64,000 bases of DNA. It comes from Alphaproteobacteria bacterium (GTDB lineage: Bacteria; Bacteroidota; Bacteroidia; Bacteroidales; FEN-979). A program made the position numbers and the translations under genes. Each line of letters begins with the position of its first letter. Position 1 is the stretch's first letter. Location: positions 51,489 to 115,488 of the forward strand of contig SACF01000009.1 in the NCBI GenBank assembly GCA_009928665.1. Reading direction: 5' to 3'. Shown here piece after piece: positions 24,453-33,162 of this stretch. The notes beneath the pieces were generated by a model, which saw only the letters and a list, made by a program, of their open reading frames with translations, did not search any database and had not been told where the DNA came from.

Positions 24453-25985
24453 ATGTCAAAGGACCTTTTCCTGACAAAATCGCTTACTGACCTTTTACAG
24501 GAAGCAAAGGAGAATAAGACCGGATTAAAAAAAACCCTTACGGGACTTAACCTGACGACACTTGGAATAGGAGCGATCATCGGGGCAGGGATCTTTGTAT
24601 TGACCGGTCAGGCAGCCGCACAATATGCAGGCCCGGCTATCGTGATCTCCTTTATCATTTCCGGAATCGCCTGTGCCTTTGCCGGTTTGTGTTATGCCGA
24701 ATTTGCTTCCATGATTCCCATATCCGGAAGCGCATACACCTACTCCTATGCAACCCTGGGGGAGTTTCTTGCCTGGATCATCGGATGGGATCTGATTCTT
24801 GAATACCTGTTCGCTGCATCTACCGTGTCGGTGGGTTGGTCGGGTTATATGGTCAGTTTTCTTAAAGATTTCGGGATTAATATTCCGACTGCTTTTACTG
24901 CCGCTTCCGGTACCGTATTGGTCGAAATACCGAAACTGGGATGGCAACAACTCACCGATACCCTGGCGATTTCACTTACAAAACAGGGTATTAATGTCGA
25001 TTTATTACCACACATAACAGCCATCGTGAATCTCCCGGCAATGTTCATTATCGCCTTGCTGACGCTCCTGCTGGTTATCGGTATCAGAGAATCTGCAAAC
25101 TTTAACAACATCATGGTAATTGTGAAAGTAGCGGTAATTATACTTTTTATTGCCATAGGATTTGCTTTCGTCCTATCCGATAACTGGACCCCTTTTATTC
25201 CGAAGAATACCGGTGAATGGGGGCATTTTGGATGGAGCGGGATACTCCGGGGGGCCGGAGTTATATTTTTCGCATATATTGGGTTCGATGCAGTATCCAC
25301 TGCCGCTCAGGAGGCTAAAAATCCACAACGCGATATGCCCATCGGAATACTGGGTTCACTGAGTGTTTCAACGATACTCTATATTCTTGTTGCTATCGTC
25401 CTGACAGGTATTGTCAGCTATACTACCCTGAATGTTGCCGATCCCGTTGCCGTCGGTGTGGATGCCATGGGGAAAGGTATGTTCTGGCTTCGTCCGATCG
25501 TGAAGATCGCGGCTATCGCGGGACTGAGTTCGGTGATCCTTGTTATGCTCATGGGGCAACCCCGGATTTTCTTCTCCATGTCGAATGATGGGTTGTTGCC
25601 TCCCGTGTTTTCGAAAGTACATCCGAAATTTAAAACCCCCTATGTAAGTACCTTGCTTACCGGGGGCGCTGCCATCATTTTAGCAGGGATTCTTCCCATC
25701 AGTATCCTGGGTGAACTGGTTTCAATCGGTACCCTTCTTGCTTTTGCAATTGTTTGTGTAAGTATTGTTGTTCTAAGAAAAACCAGGCCCGATATTCCGC
25801 GGCCTTTCCGGACCCCTTTCGTTCCCTGGGTTCCGTTATTGGGCGCCCTGATCTGCCTGATCCAGATGGCTGCACTCCCGTTAGATACCTGGTTGCGGCT
25901 GGTGGTATGGATGGCCGTCGGATTTCTGATTTATTTCTCCTACAGCATTCATCATAGCAAACAGCGTAAAAACCATAAACTATAA
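24453..25985 (+). CDS. APC superfamily amino-acid permease (cationic amino acid transporter-like)
   Basis: 510-residue transporter with about 12-14 transmembrane helices. The N-terminal signature TTLGIGAIIGAGIFVLTGQ in the first helix and YAEFASMIPISGSAYTYSYATLGE in helix 3 are those of APC-family amino acid importers, closest to the CAT/YfnA group. FFAYIGFDAVSTAAQEAKNPQRD is helix 6-7 of the same group. It lies between ptb and buk, 15 bases before buk, so it probably imports the amino acid fermented through these enzymes. The substrate is not defined by sequence. Confidence 0.88.
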   Translation: MSKDLFLTKSLTDLLQEAKENKTGLKKTLTGLNLTTLGIGAIIGAGIFVLTGQAAAQYAGPAIVISFIISGIACAFAGLCYAEFASMIPISGSAYTYSYATLGEFLAWIIGWDLILEYLFAASTVSVGWSGYMVSFLKDFGINIPTAFTAASGTVLVEIPKLGWQQLTDTLAISLTKQGINVDLLPHITAIVNLPAMFIIALLTLLLVIGIRESANFNNIMVIVKVAVIILFIAIGFAFVLSDNWTPFIPKNTGEWGHFGWSGILRGAGVIFFAYIGFDAVSTAAQEAKNPQRDMPIGILGSLSVSTILYILVAIVLTGIVSYTTLNVADPVAVGVDAMGKGMFWLRPIVKIAAIAGLSSVILVMLMGQPRIFFSMSNDGLLPPVFSKVHPKFKTPYVSTLLTGGAAIILAGILPISILGELVSIGTLLAFAIVCVSIVVLRKTRPDIPRPFRTPFVPWVPLLGALICLIQMAALPLDTWLRLVVWMAVGFLIYFSYSIHHSKQRKNHKL

Positions 25986-26000
25986 ACAGAGGACTTAAGC

Positions 26001-27077
26001 ATGGAAAAGATCAGAATTCTTGCCATCAATCCAGGATCTACTTCAACAAAAATTGCCGTATACCAAAATACGGAACCGATATTTTTAAAAAATATAAAGC
26101 ATACTACTGAAGAACTTGCACCATTCTCCAAGATAACTGATCAGTTTGAATTCAGAAAAGAGATCATTCTTCAACAACTGAAAGAAGCAGATATCCATAT
26201 CGAAAGTCTGAATGCCGTCGTAGGCAGGGGAGGGCTGGTTAAACCCATTCCCTCCGGGGTTTATGAAGTTAACGATGCCATGATCGCCGATCTCCGTAAT
26301 AGTCCGGTCGGAGAACATGCGAGTAGTCTCGGCGGACTGATCGCGCAAAATCTGGTACAATCCCTGCCCGGTGTGAAAGCATTCATTGCCGATCCGGTTG
26401 TTGTTGACGAACTCTGCGGGTTGGCCCGAATTTCAGGCCATCCTATGTTCAACAGGATTTCAATATTTCATGCCCTGAATCAAAAAGCCGTAGCCCGCGA
26501 ATTCGCAAAATCAATCCAGTCAAAATACGAAGATCTTAACCTGATTGTGGTTCATCTGGGAGGCGGAATTTCAGTTGGCGCCCACCAGAAAGGAAGTGTT
26601 ATCGATGTAAACCAGGCGCTGAGCGGTGAAGGACCGTTCAGCCCCGAACGAAGCGGGACTTTACCGGTCGACCAACTCGTAAAAGTCTGTTATAGCGGGA
26701 ACTACACACAGAAACAGGTGCTGCGGATGATAACCGGTGAAGGTGGACTGGTGGCTTACCTTGGAACAAACAATGCCTATGAGGTTGAGAAAATGGTTGA
26801 ATCGGGCAATGAACATGCAAAATTGATCTATCAGGCGATGGCCTATCAGGTCGCAAAATGCGTAGGTGAAATGTTTGTAGTCCTTCAGTGTGAAGTCGAT
26901 GCGATTCTGATCACGGGCGGAATCGCGTTCGATAAAACATTCGTCAGCTGGATCCAGGATAGAATTCACAAAATTGCCCCGGTTCATGTATATCCCGGTG
27001 AAGATGAGATGCGGGCGCTCGCCATCAATGCACTCATGGTTCTGAAAGGGGAGCTGGCAGTTAAGGTTTATGCCTGA
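26001..27077 (+). CDS. buk: Butyrate kinase (acetokinase family)
   Basis: Makes ATP and butyrate (or isobutyrate/isovalerate) from acyl phosphate. 358 residues, the normal length. The ASKHA fold shows ILAINPGSTSTKIAVY at the start (phosphate 1), VVHLGGGISVGAHQKG in the middle (phosphate 2) and AILITGGIAFD near residue 300 (adenosine). NQALSGEGPFSPERSGTLP is a Buk signature. Third gene after ptb and the permease. Branched-chain acyl kinase activity cannot be told apart by eye. Confidence 0.92.
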   Translation: MEKIRILAINPGSTSTKIAVYQNTEPIFLKNIKHTTEELAPFSKITDQFEFRKEIILQQLKEADIHIESLNAVVGRGGLVKPIPSGVYEVNDAMIADLRNSPVGEHASSLGGLIAQNLVQSLPGVKAFIADPVVVDELCGLARISGHPMFNRISIFHALNQKAVAREFAKSIQSKYEDLNLIVVHLGGGISVGAHQKGSVIDVNQALSGEGPFSPERSGTLPVDQLVKVCYSGNYTQKQVLRMITGEGGLVAYLGTNNAYEVEKMVESGNEHAKLIYQAMAYQVAKCVGEMFVVLQCEVDAILITGGIAFDKTFVSWIQDRIHKIAPVHVYPGEDEMRALAINALMVLKGELAVKVYA

Positions 27078-27089
27078 CCGTTTGTCTCC

Positions 27090-27107
27090 TCTCTCTTAAC
27101 CGAGAGA
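27090..27107. terminator. Hairpin between buk and elbB
   Basis: TCTCTC and GAGAGA form a 6-bp stem around TTAACC, followed by TTTTA on the plus strand. It could end buk transcription; it overlaps the last codons of elbB. Confidence 0.4.
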
Positions 27108-27746
27108 TTTTAGAATTGCCTTGACAATATTATCGGTGCCAATCGCTATCTGATCAATGGTTGCATCGAGCATATAACAGGGGGTTGTAAAGAGATGAAG
27201 CTGCTCGTCGATCACCACCGCTCCATGGTCGGTCCTTACTGCTTTATTTCCCATTTTTTCAATGAAACCAGCTGATGCCGGATCCTTACCGGTTGTTAGT
27301 TTTGTTCCCTTAAATAGTTTTGCCAGAATCACGGGTGCAATGCACATGGCGCCAATGGGTTTCCCGACATCAACCATGGATCTGACCGCTTTTTCCACCC
27401 ATGGGTCAACAGAACACCGGTCACCTTCGAAAGCCCACGTACAGAGATTCTTGGCACAACCAAACCCGCCCGGGAAGATAAGCGCATCGAAATCGGCGGC
27501 TTTGAATTCGTTCAGGGCTTTGATATTTCCCCGGGCAATCCTGGCAGATTCGACCAGTACGTTTCGGGTCTCGGCCATTTCAGCGCCTGTCAAATGATTC
27601 ACCACATGATGCTGCCGGATATCGGGGGCGAAACACTGATAGGAGGCGCCGGCTTTATCGATAGCCAACAGGGTGAGGACGGCTTCATGAATCTCGGCGC
27701 CGTCATATACGCCGCATCCGGCCAGAATTACTGCAAATTTTTTCAT
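27096..27746 (-). CDS. elbB: ElbB/ES1-type DJ-1/PfpI superfamily protein (glyoxalase-like)
   Basis: 216 residues of the class I glutamine amidotransferase-like (DJ-1) fold. KKFAVILAGCGVYDGAEIHEA at the start, DALIFPGGFGCAKNLCTWAF with the nucleophile-elbow cysteine, and PIGAMCIAPVILAK match the ElbB (SCRP-27A, isoprenoid biosynthesis protein with amidotransferase-like domain) family. E. coli ElbB has been linked to isoprenoid yield and shows weak glyoxalase activity; the true role is not known. It has its own -7 element (27782-27789) and is convergent with buk. Confidence 0.85.
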   Translation of the reverse strand: MKKFAVILAGCGVYDGAEIHEAVLTLLAIDKAGASYQCFAPDIRQHHVVNHLTGAEMAETRNVLVESARIARGNIKALNEFKAADFDALIFPGGFGCAKNLCTWAFEGDRCSVDPWVEKAVRSMVDVGKPIGAMCIAPVILAKLFKGTKLTTGKDPASAGFIEKMGNKAVRTDHGAVVIDEQLHLFTTPCYMLDATIDQIAIGTDNIVKAILKSLG

Positions 27747-27781
27747 AGGACTTTTTGATGTACATCTTCGGAAATCTCAAA

Positions 27782-27789
27782 CAAAAGTA
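27782..27789 (-). promoter_or_regulatory. -7 element for elbB
   Basis: Minus-strand TACTTTTG, exact TAnnTTTG, 35 bases before the elbB ATG. Confidence 0.45.
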
Positions 27790-27830
27790 GCAAAATTTTC
27801 AGGTTTCCTAACAGCTATCCCTCCATCCCT

Positions 27831-27847
27831 CTATTCCACCATCCCTC
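27831..27847 (-). repeat. Inverted repeat, left copy
   Basis: This 17-base block is the exact reverse complement of 28075-28091. It sits in a CT-rich tract that begins near 27817. Confidence 0.65.
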
Positions 27848-28074
27848 GTCGTAAGATCCATTTTAAGCCTCATTTTTGATTTGATGATCCCAAATAGCCG
27901 GGTTAGTTTATCTACCTCTGTTTCCTTATTTGATCATTGAAACAAACATCCGCCGGTAATTTTAGATTTCTCATTTTGATGTGTTCTCCTATTAATCGGA
28001 TGGATTGCGAAAACTAATACGGACGTTGATGCTTTATTTTAAAATGAATGGAAAAATTGTGGAATGGTGGACTA

Positions 28075-28091
28075 GAGGGATGGTGGAATAG
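28075..28091 (+). repeat. Inverted repeat, right copy, in a GGTGGAATRG-rich tract
   Basis: 17 bases (GAGGGATGGTGGAATAG) exactly complementary to 27831-27847. The surrounding tract at 28060-28105 repeats GGAATGGTGG-like units. Confidence 0.65.
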
Positions 28092-28122
28092 TAGAATGGT
28101 GGTGGGAGAAATTAATTATTCT

Positions 28123-28130
28123 TACTTTTG
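28123..28130 (+). promoter_or_regulatory. -7 element for the wbpE operon
   Basis: TACTTTTG, exact TAnnTTTG, 58 bases before the wbpE ATG. It lies inside the longer open frame and so supports the later start. Confidence 0.5.
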
Positions 28131-28188
28131 CGAACTGCTTATATTTATTTATCGTTACCCAATTATCTCTTTTAATCCTTCTCACAGC

Positions 28189-29319
28189 ATGAAAAAAATC
28201 CAGATGGTCGACCTGCGCAGTCAGTATTTAAACATTAAACAGGAGATCGACAAGGGAATCCAGGATGTGGTTGATTCCTGCGCATTTATCAATGGTCCTG
28301 CCGTTCAGGAATTTCAGAAGGAACTGGAAAAATACCTTGAGGTAAAGCATGTGATCCCATGTGCTAACGGTACTGATGCTCTGCAAGTTTCCATGATGGC
28401 CCTCGGCTTGCAACCGGGCGACGAGGTTATAACTTCATCGTTTACCTTTATTGCGACAGCTGAAGTGATAGCTTTGCTGAAGCTCACCCCGGTATTGGTC
28501 GATGTCGATCCCGACACCTTCAACATCGATCCAAAAGCCATTGAACGGGCTATTACATCTAAAACAAAAGCCATTGTTCCGGTTCACCTGTTTGGCCAGG
28601 CGGCCCCCATGGAAGAGATCATGGAGATTGCGCGCAGAAACAACCTTTTTGTGGTAGAGGATAATTGCCAGGCAATCGGTGCTGACTATATTTTTAATGA
28701 CGGAAGTCGTAAAAAAGCAGGGACCATCGGTCACATCGGATGTACCTCCTTTTTCCCTTCAAAAAACCTGGGTTGTTACGGTGATGGCGGAGCCATTTTT
28801 ACCAATGACGATGATCTTGCGAAACAAATGCGTTCGGTGGTAAACCACGGCATGACCGTCAGGTATTACCATGATCACATCGGCGTCAACTCGAGGCTCG
28901 ACAGTATTCAGGCGGCAGTTTTGAGGGTAAAGCTCGGACATTTGAATGAATATGCTGAACGGAGGCGTTTTGCCGCAACATTTTATGATAAAGCATTTGC
29001 AGGTCATCCAAAACTGAAGACTCCCGTCAGATACGCCAAATCGAATCACGTATTTCATCAGTACACGCTGGTAATCAATCAGGTTGACCGGAAAGCGCTT
29101 ATTGATTTTCTTATGTCAAAGGGAATCCCGGCTATGATCTATTATCCCGTTCCGCTGCATATGCAGAAAGCCTACCTCGACCCCCGTTACAAACACGGTG
29201 ATTTCCCGGTCACGGAGCAGCTTTGCCAACATGTTTTCTCACTGCCGATGCACACGGAACTGGATGATGAACAACTGGAATTTATTACCCGGAATGTTCT
29301 CGAATTTTTAAATAATTAA
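28189..29319 (+). CDS. wbpE: DegT/DnrJ/EryC1-type sugar aminotransferase (WbpE-like)
   Basis: PLP aminotransferase that adds the 3-amino group to UDP-2-acetamido-3-oxo-glucuronate. From the ATG at 28189 the protein has 376 residues and starts [17 protein letters not shown], as in the family; the open frame upstream to 28048 is repeat DNA. Motifs: [42 protein letters not shown] and the PLP lysine in [17 protein letters not shown]. The next two genes encode the matching acetyltransferase and dehydrogenase, which fixes the assignment. First gene of the operon; the acetyltransferase gene begins 2 bases after the stop. Confidence 0.87.
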   Translation: MKKIQMVDLRSQYLNIKQEIDKGIQDVVDSCAFINGPAVQEFQKELEKYLEVKHVIPCANGTDALQVSMMALGLQPGDEVITSSFTFIATAEVIALLKLTPVLVDVDPDTFNIDPKAIERAITSKTKAIVPVHLFGQAAPMEEIMEIARRNNLFVVEDNCQAIGADYIFNDGSRKKAGTIGHIGCTSFFPSKNLGCYGDGGAIFTNDDDLAKQMRSVVNHGMTVRYYHDHIGVNSRLDSIQAAVLRVKLGHLNEYAERRRFAATFYDKAFAGHPKLKTPVRYAKSNHVFHQYTLVINQVDRKALIDFLMSKGIPAMIYYPVPLHMQKAYLDPRYKHGDFPVTEQLCQHVFSLPMHTELDDEQLEFITRNVLEFLNN

Positions 29320-29320
29320 A

Positions 29321-29905
29321 ATGGATACGGAATATTTTGCCCACGAAACCGCGGTAATTGACCCGGGGTGTAAAATCGGAAAGGGTACTAAAATATGGCA
29401 TTTTACCCATGTGATGAAAGATTGCGAGATTGGCGAAAATTGCAATATCGGCCAGAACGTTGTGGTGTCACCGGGCGTCGTCCTGGGCCGCAACGTGAAA
29501 GTTCAGAATAACGTGTCGATTTATACCGGTGTGATCTGTGAAGATGATGTCTTTCTGGGGCCTTCTATGGTATTTACGAATGTGATTAATCCCCGGAGCC
29601 ATATTTTACGCCGCGATCAATACCAACAGACACTTGTCAGACATGGCGCATCCATTGGGGCAAATGCCACGATCGTTTGCGGTAATGAGATCGGGGCCTT
29701 TGCCTTTATCGGTGCAGGGGCTGTCGTGACGAAAAATGTTGACCCCTATGCCCTTGTAGTCGGCAATCCCGGACGGCAGGTGGGCTGGATGAGTGAGTAC
29801 GGACACCGTTTGTATTTTGATCAGGACGGCATAGCTGTTTGTCCTGAAAGTAAAGCCAGGTACAGCCTTTCAAAAGAAGGGCAGGTATCGAAACTGGAAG
29901 ACTAA
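29321..29905 (+). CDS. wbpD: UDP-2-acetamido-3-amino-2,3-dideoxyglucuronate N-acetyltransferase (WbpD-like)
   Basis: Acetylates the 3-amino group made by WbpE. 194 residues of left-handed beta-helix hexapeptide repeats: [77 protein letters not shown]. These match P. aeruginosa WbpD closely in order and wording. A short C-terminal piece has CPESKARY, also found in WbpD. It acts in the cytoplasm on UDP-sugars for a surface polysaccharide. Confidence 0.9.
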   Translation: MDTEYFAHETAVIDPGCKIGKGTKIWHFTHVMKDCEIGENCNIGQNVVVSPGVVLGRNVKVQNNVSIYTGVICEDDVFLGPSMVFTNVINPRSHILRRDQYQQTLVRHGASIGANATIVCGNEIGAFAFIGAGAVVTKNVDPYALVVGNPGRQVGWMSEYGHRLYFDQDGIAVCPESKARYSLSKEGQVSKLED

Positions 29906-29916
29906 TACACCCTGCA

Positions 29917-30897
29917 ATGAACAAACCTCTGAACTTTGCGTTGATCGGAGCGGCAGGCTACATAGCCCCGCGTCACATGAAGGCCATACGGGAAACGGGA
30001 AACCATTTGGTTTGTGCCCTCGACCCCTACGATGGCGTAGGTATCATGGACAGTTATTTTCCCGAATGCGATTTTTTTATCGAGCCGGAACGATTTGACC
30101 GGCACCTTGACAAACTTCGCAGAATGTCGTCAAATAAAAAGCGACTCGATGACGTAAAAGTCGATTATGTCAGTATCTGTTCGCCTAATTACATGCATGA
30201 TTCACATATCCGGCTGGCATTAAGGAATAATGCACACGCCATATGTGAGAAACCGATCGTTTTAAATCCCTGGAACCTTGATGCCCTTCGGGAAATTGAA
30301 AAGGAATCAGGGAAAAAGGTCTATACCATTCTGCAGCTCAGGCTTCATCCCTCAATTCAAAAACTGTTCGCAGAGGTAAAGAAAGGTCCTGAGGATAAAG
30401 TATACCATCTCGATCTGACTTACATTACCTCCCGGGGAAACTGGTATTACCGTTCCTGGAAAGGAGATATCTCGAAGTCAGGAGGGATCGCAACCAACAT
30501 CGGAGTTCATTTCTTTGATATGCTGACCTGGATTTTTGGTCCGGCCCGTGAAAACGTGGTTAATGTTTTAAAAGAGAACAAAGCTGCCGGCCTTCTGAGC
30601 CTGGAAAAAGCAAATATCCGATGGTTTCTCAGTATCGACTACAATGATATCCCGGAGGAGATCCGTAAAACTGGGAAAAGGACCTATCGTTCACTGACCC
30701 TTGGCGACCAGCAAATCGAGTTCAGCGATGGTTTTACCGACCTTCATACCGAATCTTACCGGAATATCATCGACGGCCATGGATTCGGAATAAATGACGC
30801 CCGGCAAAGCGTTAACATCGTTTATAAGATCAGAAATCAGGTGCCTGTGGGCCTGAAAGGTGATTATCATCCCATTTTAAAAACGGTTACTATTTAA
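29917..30897 (+). CDS. wbpB: UDP-N-acetyl-2-amino-2-deoxyglucuronate 3-dehydrogenase (WbpB/WlbA-like)
   Basis: Gfo/Idh/MocA oxidoreductase that forms the 3-oxo sugar used by WbpE. 326 residues. The Rossmann start FALIGAAGYIAPRHMKAI, then DYVSICSPNYMH, HAICEKPIVL, LTYITSRGNWYYRSWKGD and ATNIGVHFFDML match WbpB/WlbA nearly phrase for phrase. The operon order wbpE-wbpD-wbpB gives three of the steps to UDP-GlcNAc(3NAc)A. The first step (UDP-GlcNAc 6-dehydrogenase, WbpA) and the 2-epimerase (WbpI) are not in the window. Confidence 0.92.
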   Translation: MNKPLNFALIGAAGYIAPRHMKAIRETGNHLVCALDPYDGVGIMDSYFPECDFFIEPERFDRHLDKLRRMSSNKKRLDDVKVDYVSICSPNYMHDSHIRLALRNNAHAICEKPIVLNPWNLDALREIEKESGKKVYTILQLRLHPSIQKLFAEVKKGPEDKVYHLDLTYITSRGNWYYRSWKGDISKSGGIATNIGVHFFDMLTWIFGPARENVVNVLKENKAAGLLSLEKANIRWFLSIDYNDIPEEIRKTGKRTYRSLTLGDQQIEFSDGFTDLHTESYRNIIDGHGFGINDARQSVNIVYKIRNQVPVGLKGDYHPILKTVTI

Positions 30898-30962
30898 TTC
30901 CTGAAAAATAGGATTATATTCGTGCCATGAAACGGTAACTCCTTTGATTTGGATGATCCATG

Positions 30963-30988
30963 ATCAGGGTACCGCGATATGCCCTGAT
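30963..30988. other. Inverted repeat before galE
   Basis: ATCAGGG (30963-30969) and CCCTGAT (30982-30988) are 7-bp complementary arms with a 12-base loop in the 156-base gap between wbpB and galE. No T-run follows; it may be a weak terminator or a regulatory hairpin. Confidence 0.3.
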
Positions 30989-31053
30989 ACCGGGTTGTGC
31001 AAAGGGGTAAAAGGTTATAACGATATTTCATTGGATCATAAAAAAATATACTG

Positions 31054-32076
31054 ATGAAAATTTTAGTTACCGGAGGCACCGGATACATTGGATCCCACAC
31101 CGCAGTTGAACTGCAGGAAAAAGGACACGAGGTCATCATTGTAGATGATCTTTCAAATTCCCTAATTGAAGTTGTGGATAATATCGGTCGCATTACCGGC
31201 AGGAAACCTGAGTTTGAGAAATTTGACCTGACGGATCCTCTAAAAACCGCTGAGTTTTTCAGAATCCATCATGATATTCAGGCGGTCATACACTTTGCAG
31301 CATTCAAAGCAGTGGGTGAATCGGTTGAAAAACCGCTGATGTACTACCGTAACAACATCACTTCGCTGATCAATATTTTGCAGGGTATGCTGGATAATGA
31401 TATCCGGGATATTGTCTTTTCCTCCTCATGCACGGTTTACGGACAGCCTGCCCGGTTGCCTGCAAGCGAGGATACCCCCATACAGAAAGCCATCTCTCCC
31501 TATGGAAATACAAAACAAATTTCGGAGGAGATCATTTCAGATACTTGTGCAATTTCCAATCTCCGTTCGATCCTGCTGCGTTATTTCAATCCAATCGGAG
31601 CTCATGATACAGCACTGATTGGTGAACTTCCGCTTGGAGTCCCCAATTGCCTGATGCCCTATATAACGCAGACAGCCATCGGCAAACGTCCCTACCTCAG
31701 GGTTTGGGGAAACGATTATAACACGCCTGACGGTACTGCAATACGCGATTACATTCATGTGGTGGATCTGGCAAAGGCTCATGTAATTGCAGTCGAACGA
31801 CTGGTTGAAAACAGGGTCCGGAAGAATGTAGAGGTTTTCAACCTGGGTACCGGCAACGGATTCTCAGTGTTGGAAGTGATACGATCATTTGAAAGATCCA
31901 CCGGGGTGAAACTGAATTATGAAATCAAAGAACGCCGCCCGGGCGATGTCGAACAGGTGTGGGCTGATACCCGGTTTGCGAACGAGGAACTTGGCTGGAA
32001 GGCAGAAAAAACTCTCGACGAAATGACCCTGTCGGCCTGGCGCTGGGAACAAGCACTTGCAAATAAAAAAATATAG
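31054..32076 (+). CDS. galE: UDP-glucose 4-epimerase GalE
   Basis: Interconverts UDP-Glc and UDP-Gal (or the N-acetyl forms). 340 residues, SDR extended family. TGGTGYIGSHTAVEL is the NAD-binding start, VIHFAAFKAVGES follows, and SPYGNTKQISEEI carries the Tyr-x-x-x-Lys pair. YFNPIGAHDTALIGE and GDGTAIRDYIHV-like sequence (PDGTAIRDYIHVVDLA) are GalE signatures. It stands 157 bases after wbpB and 32 bases before rmlB, within a run of nucleotide-sugar genes. No promoter was recognised. Confidence 0.94.
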   Translation: MKILVTGGTGYIGSHTAVELQEKGHEVIIVDDLSNSLIEVVDNIGRITGRKPEFEKFDLTDPLKTAEFFRIHHDIQAVIHFAAFKAVGESVEKPLMYYRNNITSLINILQGMLDNDIRDIVFSSSCTVYGQPARLPASEDTPIQKAISPYGNTKQISEEIISDTCAISNLRSILLRYFNPIGAHDTALIGELPLGVPNCLMPYITQTAIGKRPYLRVWGNDYNTPDGTAIRDYIHVVDLAKAHVIAVERLVENRVRKNVEVFNLGTGNGFSVLEVIRSFERSTGVKLNYEIKERRPGDVEQVWADTRFANEELGWKAEKTLDEMTLSAWRWEQALANKKI

Positions 32077-32108
32077 CGTTTTTCGTAAATCCAACAAATT
32101 TTGAATCT

Positions 32109-33158
32109 ATGAAGACAATCCTCATCACCGGAGGCGCTGGTTTTATCGGCTCTCATCTTGTACGCAGGTTTGTGAAAAAGTACCCCGAATATAAAATTGT
32201 CAATCTGGATAACCTGACTTATGCAGGAAATCTTGCAAACCTTCGGGACATCGAAAATGAACCTAATTACGAATTCGTGAAAGCTGATATCACCGCGGGT
32301 GAATTGATGAAAACCCTGTTCAAAAAATATCATTTTGACGGGGTTATTCACCTGGCGGCCGAATCGCATGTCGACCGGAGCATTGCCAGTCCCATGGAGT
32401 TTATTTATACAAATATTGTCGGAACAGTAAACCTGTTAAATGCTGCCCGATTGTGCTGGGAGGACCCCGTCGGGAAAAGGTTTTATCACATTTCGACCGA
32501 CGAAGTTTACGGTTCACTGGGATCTGAAGGATTTTTCTATGAAACCACACCCTATGACCCGAGAAGTCCCTATTCGGCTTCGAAAGCCAGCTCCGACCAT
32601 CTGGTCCGGGCATATTACCATACCTACAAGCTACCCGTCGTTATTTCCAACTGCTCCAACAATTACGGTCCATTCCAGTTTCCTGAAAAGCTTATCCCCC
32701 TTTCGATTCATAATATAAGGAACAACAAGCTGATTCCTGTTTACGGAAAAGGTGAAAACATCCGTGACTGGCTGTATGTTGAAGATCATGCCACCGCCAT
32801 TGATTTGATTTTTCACGAAGGGACAAACGGTGAAACCTATAATATCGGCGGGCACAATGAATGGAAAAATATTGATCTGATCAGACTTTTATGTGAGATC
32901 ATGGACCGGAAACTGCATCGGGAGGCCGGGACCTCCGAAAACCTGATAACTTTTGTAAAGGACAGAGCCGGACATGACCTGCGATATGCGATTGATTCGG
33001 GTAAAATCCAAAAAGAACTTGGCTGGAAACCCAGTCTTCAGTTCAGGGAAGGACTTGAAAAAACGGTCGATTGGTATCTGGCCAATGAAGCCTGGATGAA
33101 AAACGTCACATCTGGCGATTACCAGAAATACTACGAGAACCAGTATGTGAAAAGGTAA
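32109..33158 (+). CDS. rfbB: dTDP-glucose 4,6-dehydratase (RmlB/RfbB)
   Basis: Second step from glucose-1-phosphate to dTDP-rhamnose and related deoxysugars. 349 residues. Motifs: TGGAGFIGSHLVRRFV, HLAAESHVDRSI, FYHISTDEVYGSLG, YSASKASSDHLVRAY with the Tyr-x-x-x-Lys pair, and NCSNNYGPFQFPEKLIPL. RmlA, C and D are not present here, so the end product cannot be fixed. It converges with fabD, 4 bases apart. Confidence 0.94.
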   Translation: MKTILITGGAGFIGSHLVRRFVKKYPEYKIVNLDNLTYAGNLANLRDIENEPNYEFVKADITAGELMKTLFKKYHFDGVIHLAAESHVDRSIASPMEFIYTNIVGTVNLLNAARLCWEDPVGKRFYHISTDEVYGSLGSEGFFYETTPYDPRSPYSASKASSDHLVRAYYHTYKLPVVISNCSNNYGPFQFPEKLIPLSIHNIRNNKLIPVYGKGENIRDWLYVEDHATAIDLIFHEGTNGETYNIGGHNEWKNIDLIRLLCEIMDRKLHREAGTSENLITFVKDRAGHDLRYAIDSGKIQKELGWKPSLQFREGLEKTVDWYLANEAWMKNVTSGDYQKYYENQYVKR

Positions 33159-33162
33159 GTTA

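Larger units (their letters stand above)
27747..28188. other. Divergent intergenic region with an inverted repeat pair
   Basis: 442 bases without a gene. It contains a minus -7 element, a plus -7 element and two complementary low-complexity blocks (27831-27847 and 28075-28091). The middle (27851-28020) shows nothing recognisable. Confidence 0.6.

Noticed and set aside
28048..28188. Extended N-terminus of WbpE
   Set aside because: This stretch encodes the repeat tract and lies around the promoter; homologues start at [10 protein letters not shown].
27747..28188. tRNA or small RNA gene in the intergenic region
   Set aside because: No cloverleaf, T-loop or conserved RNA pattern could be recognised.
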